A stretch of 64,000 bases of DNA from Streptomyces sp. RKAG293 (GCF_023701745.1 NZ_JAJOZB010000002.1:1-64000); one strand, 5' to 3'; numbered from the stretch's first letter, positions 41,874 through 50,808 are shown. Made by a program: numbers and translations. Notes: generated by a model not told the origin, from the letters alone.

Positions 41874-44800
41874 ATGGCCCCCCACACCCCCGGACCGCTG
41901 CGCACCCTCGGCGTCCTGCTGCGCGCCCTTGCCGGCCTCGCCCTCCTGCTCGCCCTGATCGCAGGAGTTCCCTACGCGCTCCTGGCGATCGGGCACCAGC
42001 CCACCGAACTGTCCGGCGGCCTGGACCTGCTGCTGCGCCAGGACGACGGCACCTTGTTCCTGGTCGTCATCACCCTCCTGGGATGGGCCGCCTGGGCCGC
42101 TTTCACCCTCTCCGCGCTCGTGGAGATCGTGGCGGTACTGCAGCGCCGCTCCGCCCCCCGGATCCGCGGTCTGAGCGGTATGCAGTCTCTCGCCAGCTTC
42201 CTCATCGGCGGGATCGTGCTCCTCGCGCCGACCGCCGCATCCGCAGCGACCGCCACCCACGCCGCCGCCGTCACCGTGACGCAGAGCGTCGCCCACGGCC
42301 AGGGCAGCGCGAGCGCCTCCGCATCGTCCACGCCCTCAGCGGATGCCACGCACTGGCTCACGCACACCGTCACCTCACCCACCGAATCCCCATGGGACCT
42401 CGCCGAGCACTACCTCGGAGCCGGCCAGCGGTGGAAGGACATCGCCGCGCTGAACCCCGAGATCCACCAGCTCGCTGCCGGCGACGGCTACCTTCCGCAG
42501 GGCGCGGTCATCAAGCTGCCCGCTGATGCCCGCACCACCACACCGACCACCAGCCCCGATCCCGCTGCAGACGCGCTCACCACCACCCGGGCGGAAGGTT
42601 CGCAGGAACATCCGGCAATGCCCGCCAGTACCAGGCCGGCCACCACGCCAGCCACCGCCGGAAGCGGGCCGGAGGTTCCGACCATCTACACCGTCGTGCC
42701 CGACGACTCCCTGTCGGGCATCGCGCAGGAGCAACTTGGCGACGCCGACCAGTGGCCGAAGATCTACAACCTGAACGCCGGCCACCTTCAGCCCGGCGGT
42801 CACCATCTCACTGACCCCGACCTGATCTACCCCGGCGAGCACCTGACCCTGCCCGCACCGGCCGAGACCACCCCGCCCTCGGCCCCGGCCACACCCCATC
42901 CTCAGCAGAAGCCCTCCGGCCCCACCGAGCAACCCCCGACGCACGCGCCGACCGAGCACCCTGCTCCCGCGCCGTCCACGACCGCCCCGGACAGCCGCCC
43001 TTCCCGTGAGCAGGCGTCGCCGAGCACGCAGTCGCCCAGGCCGAGTACCACGCCGTCCGTTCCGGCCACCCGGGCGCCGGCCCCGAACAGTGTCCCCTCC
43101 CCCGCCGCCCCGGTGCCGGCGGGCACCACCACGGCGGAGAGCACGGCCACCGGCAGCCGGATGCCGGTCTACGCACTCGGCGGCGGGCTGCTGGCCGCAG
43201 CGCTGCTCACCCTGCTCGCCACCCGCCGCAAACTGCAGCAGCGCCGACGCCGCCCCGGCCGCCGCATCCCGCTACCCACCGGCAACGCTGCCGCCACCGA
43301 GAGCGCCCTGCGCGCCACCGAGAACCCCGACGGCGCCGAGTTCATCGACACAGCGCTGCGCACCGCCGCCGTACACCTGACCGCCGCAGGGCGGGAACTG
43401 CCCGAGCTGGCCGCCGTGGTCTACGCACCGGCTACGGGTCTGCTGCTGCACCTGGCCGCGGCCGCCCCACCAGTGCCGCCGTTCATGGTCACCGATGAGG
43501 ACCGGAGCCGGTGGCACTGCCCGGCCAACACCACCGAGCTCCTTGAACCCGCGGACACCCGCACCGTCGATGCCCCCTATCCGGCCCTGGTCACCCTCGG
43601 CGGGGACGCCGCCGGCCAGACAGTGCTGGTCGACCTGGAGCGCTACGGAGCCGTGCAGATCACCGGCCCCGATCGGCTATCGGTCCTGCGGGCCCTGGCC
43701 GTGGAGTTGGCCACCTCGCCGTATGCCGACCACCTCGATATCGCTGCTCTGGGAAACAGTGCCTTCGCTGGGCTGCCCGCCCTGCTCCCCGAGTGGTTCG
43801 CCGCGCCCGTCGATGTCGCGTCCGCGCTACGGGCGGTAGCCGCTCACCACACCGATCAGCAACAGGCACTCGCCGCCGTGGGCGCCGACAGCCTGCGCCA
43901 GGCCCGGCTCGGCGAGGATGGCGCAGCGTCCTGGACCCCGTACCTGCTCCTCGCCGCCGACGACATCAGCGAGCACGGTGCGCACAAGCAACTCGCGGCC
44001 ATCACCGACGCGCACCCCCGCACCGCCACCGTCATCATCACCACCAACGACCCGGGCTCCGGAGCCGCTTCTCTGCCCTCGGCGTGGACGATCGACGCCT
44101 CCCCCGCCACTGCGGTGCGGCTTCCCGACACCGAGATCGTCTGTACTCCTCAGGCCCTGTCTGATCAGGACTACGCCGATGTCCTCGAACTGCTCACGCT
44201 CTCCGATGAAGCCGCCCCCGACGTGCCGGCGCGCCCCGACCCTGTGCCCGCCGTTGCCCTGGAGTCCGTCCCGGCCGAAGTGCAGGAGCCCCCCGCTGTC
44301 GCGGTGCTGGCCCCGTACCACCATGATCCGCGCGTCCACGCGCGGATCACCGAGGACGACGCCGACCTCTCCACCGCCCCATCGTTGCCATCTCCCCCTG
44401 CGGGTCCGGACGTCAACGGCCTGGACGGCATCGGCCAAGACAGCGACCGCGGGCTCCTGGCCGGCCTCGCGGATTTCGGTAGTGAACTGGACGACGAGTC
44501 GGAGCAGTCTTTCCCGGGCACCAGGGCGACGACGCCCGCCGGCATTCCGATCACCGCCCCGCACTCAGAGGGCGAACCTGCCCCGGAGCCTGCGGCCAAG
44601 GAAGTCCTTCGTGGTCCGGTCATCCAGGTACTGGGGCCCGTGGATGTGGTCGACGCGCAGGGCACTTTGGAGACGAAGCACCGCCGCACCTTGACGGAGC
44701 TCGCCGCGTGGATGGTGCTGCATCCCGGCCTCGACCACCGCGCCCTGGACGAAGCGCTGTGGCCCGGCAGGGACGTCGACCGGAAATCCCGCAACCCGTG

Positions 44801-45350
44801 GATCAGCCGCCTGCGCGGCTGGCTCGGCGCGAGCGCCGACGGCACCAAGCACCTGCCTCTCATCGCCAACACCGCCGACGCCCGCTACCGGTTCTCCGAC
44901 ACCGTCAGCTGCGACTGGCACCAGTTCCAGAACCTGGTAGCCGCTGGAAAGCGCGCACCGCTGGCCGACGGCGACGCAATGCTGCGCACCGCGTTGGAAC
45001 TCGTCCGCGGCCGACCGTTCGCCGCCGTCCCGCCACGTCGCTACCACTGGGCCGGGCATCTCGCCCAGGACATGATCGACGCGATCATCGACGCGGCCGC
45101 GACGCTGGCCGAGCGCCGGCTTCAGGCTGCCGATCCGCGGAGCGCGTTGTGGGCCGCGACCAAGGGGCTGGACGTCGCGATGGAATCCGAGCGGCTGCAC
45201 CGGCTGGCGTTCCAAGCGCACCACGCCCTCGGGGACTACGACGGGTTGGAACGCGCAGCCACACAGCTCGAGAAACTGTGCGACGAGCTGCACTCCGACA
45301 TGGAGGACGCGACCGCGGAGCTCCTACGGACCCTGCTCGCCCCCGCATAG
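41874..45350 (+). CDS. LysM membrane protein with C-terminal BTAD domain, 1158 aa
   Basis: Three hydrophobic segments at the N-terminus (about 15-33, 62-84, 103-125), two LysM wall-binding repeats (about 160-217 and 271-330), a long Pro/Ser/Thr linker, a further membrane segment (about 430-449), a large cytoplasmic region, and a C-terminal bacterial transcriptional activator domain (about 916-1158; RTLTELAAWMVLHPGLDHRA, WISRLRGWLGAS). The topology would put wall-binding outside and a SARP-like regulator domain inside, coupling pilus or wall state to gene control. The last gene of the Tad operon. Confidence 0.75.
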   Translation: MAPHTPGPLRTLGVLLRALAGLALLLALIAGVPYALLAIGHQPTELSGGLDLLLRQDDGTLFLVVITLLGWAAWAAFTLSALVEIVAVLQRRSAPRIRGLSGMQSLASFLIGGIVLLAPTAASAATATHAAAVTVTQSVAHGQGSASASASSTPSADATHWLTHTVTSPTESPWDLAEHYLGAGQRWKDIAALNPEIHQLAAGDGYLPQGAVIKLPADARTTTPTTSPDPAADALTTTRAEGSQEHPAMPASTRPATTPATAGSGPEVPTIYTVVPDDSLSGIAQEQLGDADQWPKIYNLNAGHLQPGGHHLTDPDLIYPGEHLTLPAPAETTPPSAPATPHPQQKPSGPTEQPPTHAPTEHPAPAPSTTAPDSRPSREQASPSTQSPRPSTTPSVPATRAPAPNSVPSPAAPVPAGTTTAESTATGSRMPVYALGGGLLAAALLTLLATRRKLQQRRRRPGRRIPLPTGNAAATESALRATENPDGAEFIDTALRTAAVHLTAAGRELPELAAVVYAPATGLLLHLAAAAPPVPPFMVTDEDRSRWHCPANTTELLEPADTRTVDAPYPALVTLGGDAAGQTVLVDLERYGAVQITGPDRLSVLRALAVELATSPYADHLDIAALGNSAFAGLPALLPEWFAAPVDVASALRAVAAHHTDQQQALAAVGADSLRQARLGEDGAASWTPYLLLAADDISEHGAHKQLAAITDAHPRTATVIITTNDPGSGAASLPSAWTIDASPATAVRLPDTEIVCTPQALSDQDYADVLELLTLSDEAAPDVPARPDPVPAVALESVPAEVQEPPAVAVLAPYHHDPRVHARITEDDADLSTAPSLPSPPAGPDVNGLDGIGQDSDRGLLAGLADFGSELDDESEQSFPGTRATTPAGIPITAPHSEGEPAPEPAAKEVLRGPVIQVLGPVDVVDAQGTLETKHRRTLTELAAWMVLHPGLDHRALDEALWPGRDVDRKSRNPWISRLRGWLGASADGTKHLPLIANTADARYRFSDTVSCDWHQFQNLVAAGKRAPLADGDAMLRTALELVRGRPFAAVPPRRYHWAGHLAQDMIDAIIDAAATLAERRLQAADPRSALWAATKGLDVAMESERLHRLAFQAHHALGDYDGLERAATQLEKLCDELHSDMEDATAELLRTLLAPA

Positions 45351-45470
45351 GAAGATCTGGATGGCACGGCGCTGACCTGCGGTGCAATCGGCCGGTGCAA
45401 GCATGTGTGCAACCGGTCCCCCGCGTCCTGCAGCGCTGGCGCAGTCGACCTCCGCCGTCTCTGAGTCTGC

Positions 45471-45800
45471 TGCGCAGCCGCCGCTCCAGACGCGGGGCGG
45501 CTCACGACGCCGGGCGCACAGCCGGTGCTTCACCCGCGTTGGATACTGCGCAGCATCCGCGCGGGACGGTTGGAACGTCGACAGGTGCGGACGGAGATGA
45601 CGCGGCCGGCGGTGGATTGCGCAGTGCGCAGTGCCGGGGTTCGTCGGGGGATTGCGCAATGCGCAGCGCCGCGATCCGGGGGCGTTGCGCAGTCGGTGCG
45701 GCTCCTGCACAGCGTTCCAACGGTTGCGCATTCCAACGCCGGCCCTGTTCCAACGGCGTGCATCCCGCATCGTTGGAACGGTTAGTCCGCCGGTTGGAAC
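45471..45800. repeat. Repeat field with GTTGGAACG and TGCGCA motifs
   Basis: CGTTCCAAC or its complement (allowing one mismatch) occurs at about 45569, 45713, 45731, 45747, 45771 and 45791. TGCGCA cores occur at about 45471, 45546, 45619, 45625, 45652, 45659, 45684 and 45725, several as TTGCGCANTGCGCA pairs. Both motifs also appear within the adjoining gene (46115-46212). The 430-bp gap 45351-45781 holds no gene. An origin, centromere or operator array are possible readings. Confidence 0.65.
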
Positions 45801-47119
45801 TCGCGACGGACGGCCCCCAGGTACTTGCGCGTGGTGCCCTCCGACAGGCCCACCTGTTGCGCGAGCCGGGGCGCCAGGGCGTTGTCGGACTCCGCCCGTT
45901 CAGCCGGGGTCATGCGCGCGAAGATCGCTCTCACCCCGGCCTTGCCCCTCAGGAGCAAGGCTTCCCTGTCCTCTGTCGTCGCGACGGCGGAGCGAGTGGC
46001 CGTGGCGGCAGACGTTCCCATCGCGCTGGCCTCGGTGGGCCGATCCGGTACCCGGGAGTGCACGGTGGACGCCCTCGGCGCGGTGTGCCGGGCGGGCGGC
46101 ACCCCGGCGTACCGCGGTTGCGCACTGCGCAGTTCCTGCTCTTGGAACTGCGCAACGACAACTGCAGCGTCGTCTCGCGATTCGTTCCAACCGCCGTCGC
46201 GTTCCAACCCCTCGGTCGACGGCGCCGCGGCTGGCTCGCCGGGATGTCCGGGCATCTCCTGGGCAGGTGCTGCTTCGCTCGGCGTCGCCGCCTGCTGCGG
46301 TTCCCCGTTCTGTTGCGTCTCCCCCGCCGCTGCGGATTCCTCGGGTTCCAGGAGTTCCAGCGCTGTGGTCTGGCGCGGGCGCAGGACGGCGGGAGCATCG
46401 ATGCCGGCCGCCGCGAAGCCAGCTGCTGCTGTCTCGGCCAGCGGTACTCCGAAGCGGGCAAGCCGCAACGGCATCATGGCCTCGATGGGGGCCTTTCGGC
46501 GCCAGGCCCGGCCGTAGCGGGCTTGGAGGCGTGCCTGGTAGACGAGGCGGTCCTGCTCCAGGCGGATGACCTGGTCGTAGGAGCGCAGTTCCCACAGCTT
46601 CATGCGGCGCCACAGCTTGAAGGTCGGGACCGGTGCGAGCAGCCACCGCATGATGCGCACCGATTCCATGTGCCGGTCGGCGGTGAGATCCGCGATCCTG
46701 CCCAGCGCATGCCGCCCCGCTTCCACGGACACCACGAACAGCACCGGAATGATGCTGTGCATCCCGACGCCGACCGGGTCGGGCCACGCTGCGGCGCCGT
46801 TGAACGCGATGGTAGCGGCGGTCAGCAGCCAGGCCGTCGGGCGGAGCAGCGGGAACGGGATGCGCATCCAGGTCAGCAGCAGATCCAGTGCCAGGAGCAC
46901 GACGATGCCAGCGTCGACGCCGATCGGGAAGACGTTCGCGAACCAGCCGAAGCCCTTTTCGTCGGCGAGGTGGCGGACCGCAGCGTACGAGCCGGCGAAG
47001 CCGATGCCAGCGATGATGACTGCACCGGTCACCACCACCGAGATCAGAATTCGGTGCGCGCGTGTCAGCGTGATGGGCGTCGCCTTCCCCGCAGTCACGT
47101 GCTGCCACCCCTCCTGCAT
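45782..47119 (-). CDS. DUF2637 (Spd-like) membrane protein with C-terminal DNA-binding region
   Basis: A 445-residue protein. Four membrane segments lie near residues 24-46, 60-84, 93-112 and 122-140, the DUF2637 pattern associated with Streptomyces plasmid transfer-spread functions. A charged cytoplasmic region and low-complexity linker follow. The last 60 residues (AIFARMTPAERAESDNALAP, QQVGLSEGTTRKYLGAVRR) form a wHTH-like segment that could bind the repeat field 45471-45800 directly downstream of its stop. ATG at 47119 with AGGAG 11 nt upstream. Confidence 0.75.
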   Translation of the reverse strand: MQEGWQHVTAGKATPITLTRAHRILISVVVTGAVIIAGIGFAGSYAAVRHLADEKGFGWFANVFPIGVDAGIVVLLALDLLLTWMRIPFPLLRPTAWLLTAATIAFNGAAAWPDPVGVGMHSIIPVLFVVSVEAGRHALGRIADLTADRHMESVRIMRWLLAPVPTFKLWRRMKLWELRSYDQVIRLEQDRLVYQARLQARYGRAWRRKAPIEAMMPLRLARFGVPLAETAAAGFAAAGIDAPAVLRPRQTTALELLEPEESAAAGETQQNGEPQQAATPSEAAPAQEMPGHPGEPAAAPSTEGLERDGGWNESRDDAAVVVAQFQEQELRSAQPRYAGVPPARHTAPRASTVHSRVPDRPTEASAMGTSAATATRSAVATTEDREALLLRGKAGVRAIFARMTPAERAESDNALAPRLAQQVGLSEGTTRKYLGAVRREFQPAD

Positions 47120-47232
47120 CAGTGTGTTACTCCTGAACGGTCTTCACCGTCTCACGATGGATTGCGCGCCGGGCCTGTTCGGGGCGCTCATGGCGCGGAT
47201 CGTCAGCTAAAAGTGATCACCGGGGGAGCAGA

Positions 47233-47264
47233 AAGGAGGCGGGCCCGCCCGGGCCCGCCTCCTT
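47233..47264 (-). terminator. Strong hairpin terminator of the parAB-like unit
   Basis: A perfect 15-bp inverted repeat (47233-47247 / 47250-47264) with a 2-bp centre follows the first CCCAAATTTGGG palindrome past the parB-like stop. Confidence 0.65.
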
Positions 47265-47273
47265 GAGCCCGTG

Positions 47274-47295
47274 AGTCACCCAAATTTGGGTGACT
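47274..47295. promoter_or_regulatory. parS-like palindrome 1
   Basis: A 22-bp perfect palindrome with the core TCACCCAAATTTGGGTGA (47276-47293), 4 bp after the parB-like stop. Confidence 0.7.
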
Positions 47296-47298
47296 GCG

Positions 47299-48399
47299 CT
47301 ACCGGTCTCCGAGCGCATCCTGGGCCGCGTTGAGGATCGTCGTAGCCGCAGCAGCGATCCCCTTCAACACCTCCGGGGAAGCGCCCGCCAGCTTGCCCTC
47401 GATGCCGTGGCTCAACTCCGTGAGCGCCTCATTGATCGCCTGGGCCCACTCCTCGTCGACGATTTCAGCGTCCACAAGGTCGGGGTCGTCTGCACGGTCG
47501 GCGTCATCCACGTCACCCAAATTTGGGTGATCCGGGAGTCGCGAGCCCTCCGGCGCCGAGGAGTCACCCAAATTTGGGTGACTCGAGGGGTTGGGGTTAT
47601 CGACGTCCTGGGGGCCGCCGTCGGCCGCTGCTTTCGTGGCCGGGGGACTGGCCTGGGCAGGAACTCCGGCGTCAAGGGCCTTTATGCGGGCGACGAACTC
47701 GGCGACGGGAAGCGGAGTGTCAGACGGTCGCCCCGCGATCGCCGTCTGCTCGATCATCGATGTCAGGAGAGTCGCCGTCACGCGCTGGCCGTTCTCCTGC
47801 GCCCAGGCGCGCAGCTTCACGTACCCCTGCGCAGTTCCATCAAGATCGAACTTCGGGACCAGGGGGAGCAGGGCCCGGACGTGCGAGGCCGGGACCATCC
47901 GGGGAGTCGCCCAAATTTGGGCGATCGCCCTCGCCAACGGGTACTCAAGGATCATGCGGTTGGCATCGGACTCGCTCAGTCCGATCTCCTCGCAGTACTC
48001 GGGCCAAGTCCTGCCGTTCTCACGGAACAGCTTCCGCTCCCGGAGTGCGTGGATGGCCATGCCGCGCATCCACTGCGCCTGATCGGCATTGGCAAGAGCA
48101 CGCTCACACCGATCGAGTTCGTCGAGCTCCTCGGCGGACAGCTCCCCTGATGCATCGACCGCTTCGGTGGATGGCAACAGATCCGCGGTGAACGGCTGCG
48201 GCCGCCGCGCGGCAGGCACCTTTTCGGGGAGCACCGCCGGCGAACCGCCGCTGCTCCCGGAACCGGATTCCGTACCCGTGGGCGGTTCGGCGGGGGGTGC
48301 ACCAGTTGCCGCTGCGGCTGCTTCGCGCTCAGCCTGGTCCTTCGCGTCGCGCCGCTTCTGCTGCTCTGCCCTCAGCCGCTGGGTGTGCGTCTGGCTCAC
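47299..48399 (-). CDS. ParB-like partition protein, 366 aa
   Basis: The centre has an HTH-like segment (TWPEYCEEIGLSESDANRMI, residues 131-150) preceded by a helical block (DELDRCERALANADQAQWMR), and the gene is coupled to a ParA gene by a GTGA overlap, as in parAB operons. The N-terminal 90 residues are basic then low complexity. Three parS-like palindromes lie inside the gene; two are translated as HPNLGD and the variant as AQIWA. No CTPase-type ParB motif (GERR) is seen, so this may be a plasmid centromere-binding protein of another class. Confidence 0.65.
   Translation of the reverse strand: MSQTHTQRLRAEQQKRRDAKDQAEREAAAAATGAPPAEPPTGTESGSGSSGGSPAVLPEKVPAARRPQPFTADLLPSTEAVDASGELSAEELDELDRCERALANADQAQWMRGMAIHALRERKLFRENGRTWPEYCEEIGLSESDANRMILEYPLARAIAQIWATPRMVPASHVRALLPLVPKFDLDGTAQGYVKLRAWAQENGQRVTATLLTSMIEQTAIAGRPSDTPLPVAEFVARIKALDAGVPAQASPPATKAAADGGPQDVDNPNPSSHPNLGDSSAPEGSRLPDHPNLGDVDDADRADDPDLVDAEIVDEEWAQAINEALTELSHGIEGKLAGASPEVLKGIAAAATTILNAAQDALGDR
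47513..47530. promoter_or_regulatory. parS-like palindrome 2 (inside the parB-like gene)
   Basis: An exact copy of TCACCCAAATTTGGGTGA, encoding HPNLGD in the parB-like protein. Confidence 0.7.
47561..47584. promoter_or_regulatory. parS-like palindrome 3 (inside the parB-like gene)
   Basis: The longest copy, a 24-bp perfect palindrome around TCACCCAAATTTGGGTGA (47564-47581), encoding HPNLGD. Confidence 0.7.
47907..47924. promoter_or_regulatory. parS-like palindrome 4, variant
   Basis: TCGCCCAAATTTGGGCGA keeps perfect symmetry with paired A-to-G and T-to-C changes relative to the other three sites, which points to selection on the palindrome. Confidence 0.55.
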
Positions 48400-49033
48400 T
48401 TCAGCAGACCCCTCTTCTCGAGCTCGGTGACCAGCTGGCCGAACGGGCCCTTGCTGGCGCCGGTAATGGGATAGCTGACGGACTGGCCGAACTGCTCGCT
48501 ACGGGGGATCACCGTGGTGAGAACGTTCCAGCCTTCGTCTTCCATCATTCCGCGGTAGATGCCCGTGGAGCTGGCCCCGGTCACGCTGCGGTTGAGCAGC
48601 ACCCACGTGGGGGGCGCCGTGCGGTCCGCTCGCAGGGCGGCACTCATCTTGATGACGTCGCTGATCTTCGTCTTGTCGGGCGGGTCCACGATCCGGTCGA
48701 AGTCCGCCTTCGTCGGAGCCATGTGCAGGATCACCAGGTCCGCCACGCGCAGGACGGAGTTGGTGATGTCGGGGTGGTTCTCGGTGTGACCGCAGTCGAC
48801 GATCGCGATCTTTCCGTCCGGCACGGTGACTTCGGTGTGGAACTTGGCGGTGGCCGCCGGCTCGACGGGGAAGGTGAACTCGCCCGTCACGCTCCATGCG
48901 TGGAACTGCTGGCTATGGTCAGCGTCGAACCCAACTACGTCGTAGTCGTGCTCTGCCTCCTGCAAGGCATGCGCCAACCATCCGGAATTGGTCGTCTTGC
49001 CGCCGGTGCGGGGGACACGTTCGCGATGAGCAT
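48396..49033 (-). CDS. ParA-like partition ATPase, apparent frameshift near its start
   Basis: The frame runs through PRTGGKTTNSGWLAHAL, a ParA-type P-loop, then DYDVVGFDADHSQQFHAWSV and IAIVDCGHTENHPDITNSVL, the usual ParA order. A natural start would be MLIANVSPRTGGKTT from the ATG at 49033, but that ATG is in another frame; one extra base in the C5 tract at 49010-49014 (plus strand G5) would join them. The uninterrupted frame instead extends up to 49106. It overlaps the parB-like gene by 4 bp. With the palindromes it should segregate the element. Confidence 0.7.
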
Positions 49034-49260
49034 GGGTCGACCCTAACGGCCCGGACGAGATCACCACATCCACCCCATGCAGTCGGACCGCATCCGTGAC
49101 CCCCACAGTGGCGCCCTAAGAGCCCAGATCACTCATTTAGCCCAATCAACACCCCATCGCCGAGGGCTAGATCGGCTGTGCGGCGCTCTGACGGCCTCGG
49201 AGGGGCTTCACCGTCGCGCCATACCGGCGGCCGCGAGATCGGCCGCGCACGGCGCCGTTC

Positions 49261-49438
49261 TAGGCGTCGCCTATTGCCTAGTTCGCGAAATATTTCCGAT
49301 TCCGCCCACCTGGTCGTCTCGGAACGGGTCGCCTTGCTTCACGGCGCACAAGCCGTTGACCAACCGTGCCGAGCACCTCGCAGCACCGCTGACTCGTGTC
49401 CTGACGGCCGGGGGCCGCCGCTCTCCCCAATTGGGGAG
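49261..49438. promoter_or_regulatory. Palindromes upstream of the parA-like gene
   Basis: TAGGCG-T-CGCCTA (49261-49273), GAAATATTTC (49287-49296) and CTCCCCAATTGGGGAG (49423-49438) lie in the 490-bp gap before parA. They are candidate operators for parAB autoregulation. The rest of 49107-49600 holds no gene. Confidence 0.4.
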
Positions 49439-49486
49439 TTTCGTCTCGTAGGCCACGACCGACGCGGGAAAGTCCCGAAACGCAAA

Positions 49487-49525
49487 GAAGGCCCGGCGCC
49501 GGTAATCAACCGGGGCCGGGCCTTC
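49487..49525 (-). terminator. Hairpin terminator
   Basis: A 17-bp inverted repeat with one mismatch (49487-49503 / 49509-49525), followed on the minus strand by TTTGCGTTTCG, 75 bp past the stop of 49601-50238. Confidence 0.6.
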
Positions 49526-49600
49526 AGTCTGGGAGGGGTGGCATCCGGGACGGCCGAGCGCGAAGCCGGCAGCCGTCCCGGGCCGTCGTGGGTTCTCGGA

Positions 49601-50238
49601 TCAGGGCTCGAGGGCGGGGGAGGCCGAAGGTTCTTGGACCACGAGATCGTCGATGTTCTGGCGGTGTGGGTCGTGGTACGCGTTGAAGGCGTCGAAGTCG
49701 AAGGGCACCGCCTCGGCTACCGATCCCGGTTGGTGCAACCGCTGGCGCAGGCGCGCGGCATCGTGGTCGGCGTGGTGGCATTGGGTGTAGGGGCCGATGC
49801 GGAGGAGTGGTCGGCCGGGGCAGGTGATGTGGACGGCGTAGTGGGCTGGGGGCAGCGGCTGTTCAGGCAGCGCCCGTCCGTACGCGGCGTGGCTCAGAAT
49901 CCGGTAGGCCGGCTGCCAGACGCCGACGATGAGGTGACGGTCGCAGCGGAGCCAGCCGGTGCTGACGCTGCGGTCGTACGGGACGACATGGGGAGTGTCG
50001 GGGTGTTGCAGGCTCACGGCGATGGCATCGGGTCCGTGGTCGTCGCCAGGCCGGGGGTGTGCGCGCTCGACGAACGACCCTATACGTACGGCGATGTCAT
50101 CGCCGCTTCCGGCGGTCCAGGGCTTCGGATTCTTGAGGACCTGGAGCAGGGCGCGGAACTCATCAATGACGGCCTGGTCCTCGGGGAGGGGTCGGTTCCG
50201 GGGGCGTTGCCGCAGCGGCGGAAGAGACGGCGTTTCAT
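49601..50238 (-). CDS. Hypothetical protein, possible frameshift near its start
   Basis: The main frame (AVIDEFRALLQVLKNPKPWT onward to NIDDLVVQEPSASPALEP) has typical codon use and a histidine-rich centre (HYAVHITCPGRPL, YTQCHHADHDAARLRQ). No start codon in that frame fits. The ATG at 50238, which overlaps the upstream stop by 4 bp and would give MKRRLFRRCGNAPGTDPSP, lies in another frame; a single-base loss between about 50185 and 50238 would join them. No family recognised. Confidence 0.55.
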
Positions 50239-50480
50239 CGGGAGGCCTCCTGTGTGTGGGTGGGGTGGGCGGTGTCGGGCGTCTTGAGTACGCGCGGCAG
50301 GTGGGCGTGGAGGTGCTCGACTTCAACCTGTCGGCCGCGGCCCCGGAGTTCGCCGGCAAGGAGCTCAATGAGGCCGCATGCCCGGTGCCGCCCGCTTGCG
50401 AATCCGATGGCGATGCGGCGAGGGCTGGCGGGCAGATCGGCGGCATAGCGGATGGTCTCGAACGTCTCGGTCTCGGTCAT
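50235..50480 (-). CDS. Hypothetical protein, 81 aa
   Basis: Starts MTETETFETIRYAADLPASP and has helices with histidines (HRACGLIELLAGELRGRGRQ, VEVEHLHAHLPRVLK). GAGAGG lies upstream of the ATG at 50480. It is the first of a coupled pair with 49601-50238. No family recognised. Confidence 0.65.
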   Translation of the reverse strand: MTETETFETIRYAADLPASPRRIAIGFASGRHRACGLIELLAGELRGRGRQVEVEHLHAHLPRVLKTPDTAHPTHTQEASR

Positions 50481-50514
50481 GCACGCCTCTCGGTTGGGCG
50501 GGCTAGTTGGGGCA

Positions 50515-50552
50515 CCGGGGCGGCCGGAGTCGTTGCTCGGCAGCCGCCCCGG
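50515..50552 (-). terminator. Hairpin terminator
   Basis: CCGGGGCGGC (50515-50524) pairs with GCCGCCCCGG (50543-50552) past the stop of 50579-50776. Confidence 0.5.
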
Positions 50553-50578
50553 GCCGTGCAGGGTGGTGGTGCGGGCGC

Positions 50579-50776
50579 TCAGGCAGTGGGGGCGGGGGCG
50601 GCGAGGTGGGTGCGCAAGTGCCGGGTGCGGGCGTCGGCGGCCAGGAGCTCGCGGTTGCGCCGCTGCTGCTCGGGGGTCAGCGGTCTGGCCTGCGGGTCCC
50701 GATGCCACAGCGGCGAGGCGGGTGGCTCGGGGTAGGCCAAGGCGTGGTCGACGTCGTGCTGTGGGGTGTTGCTCAT
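50579..50776 (-). CDS. Hypothetical protein, 65 aa
   Basis: Starts MSNTPQHDVDHALAYPEPPA and ends in a basic helix (NRELLAADARTRHLRTHLAA). GGAGG precedes the ATG. Function unknown; small soluble protein within the minus-strand gene chain. Confidence 0.6.
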   Translation of the reverse strand: MSNTPQHDVDHALAYPEPPASPLWHRDPQARPLTPEQQRRNRELLAADARTRHLRTHLAAPAPTA

Positions 50777-50808
50777 GGGGGCCTCCGTCGGGAGGTGGGG
50801 GGGGAAGC

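Noticed and set aside
47275..47924. The AAATTT palindromes as rho-independent terminators
   Set aside because: Three of the four lie inside the parB-like coding sequence, and a stronger GC hairpin at 47233-47264 already ends the unit.
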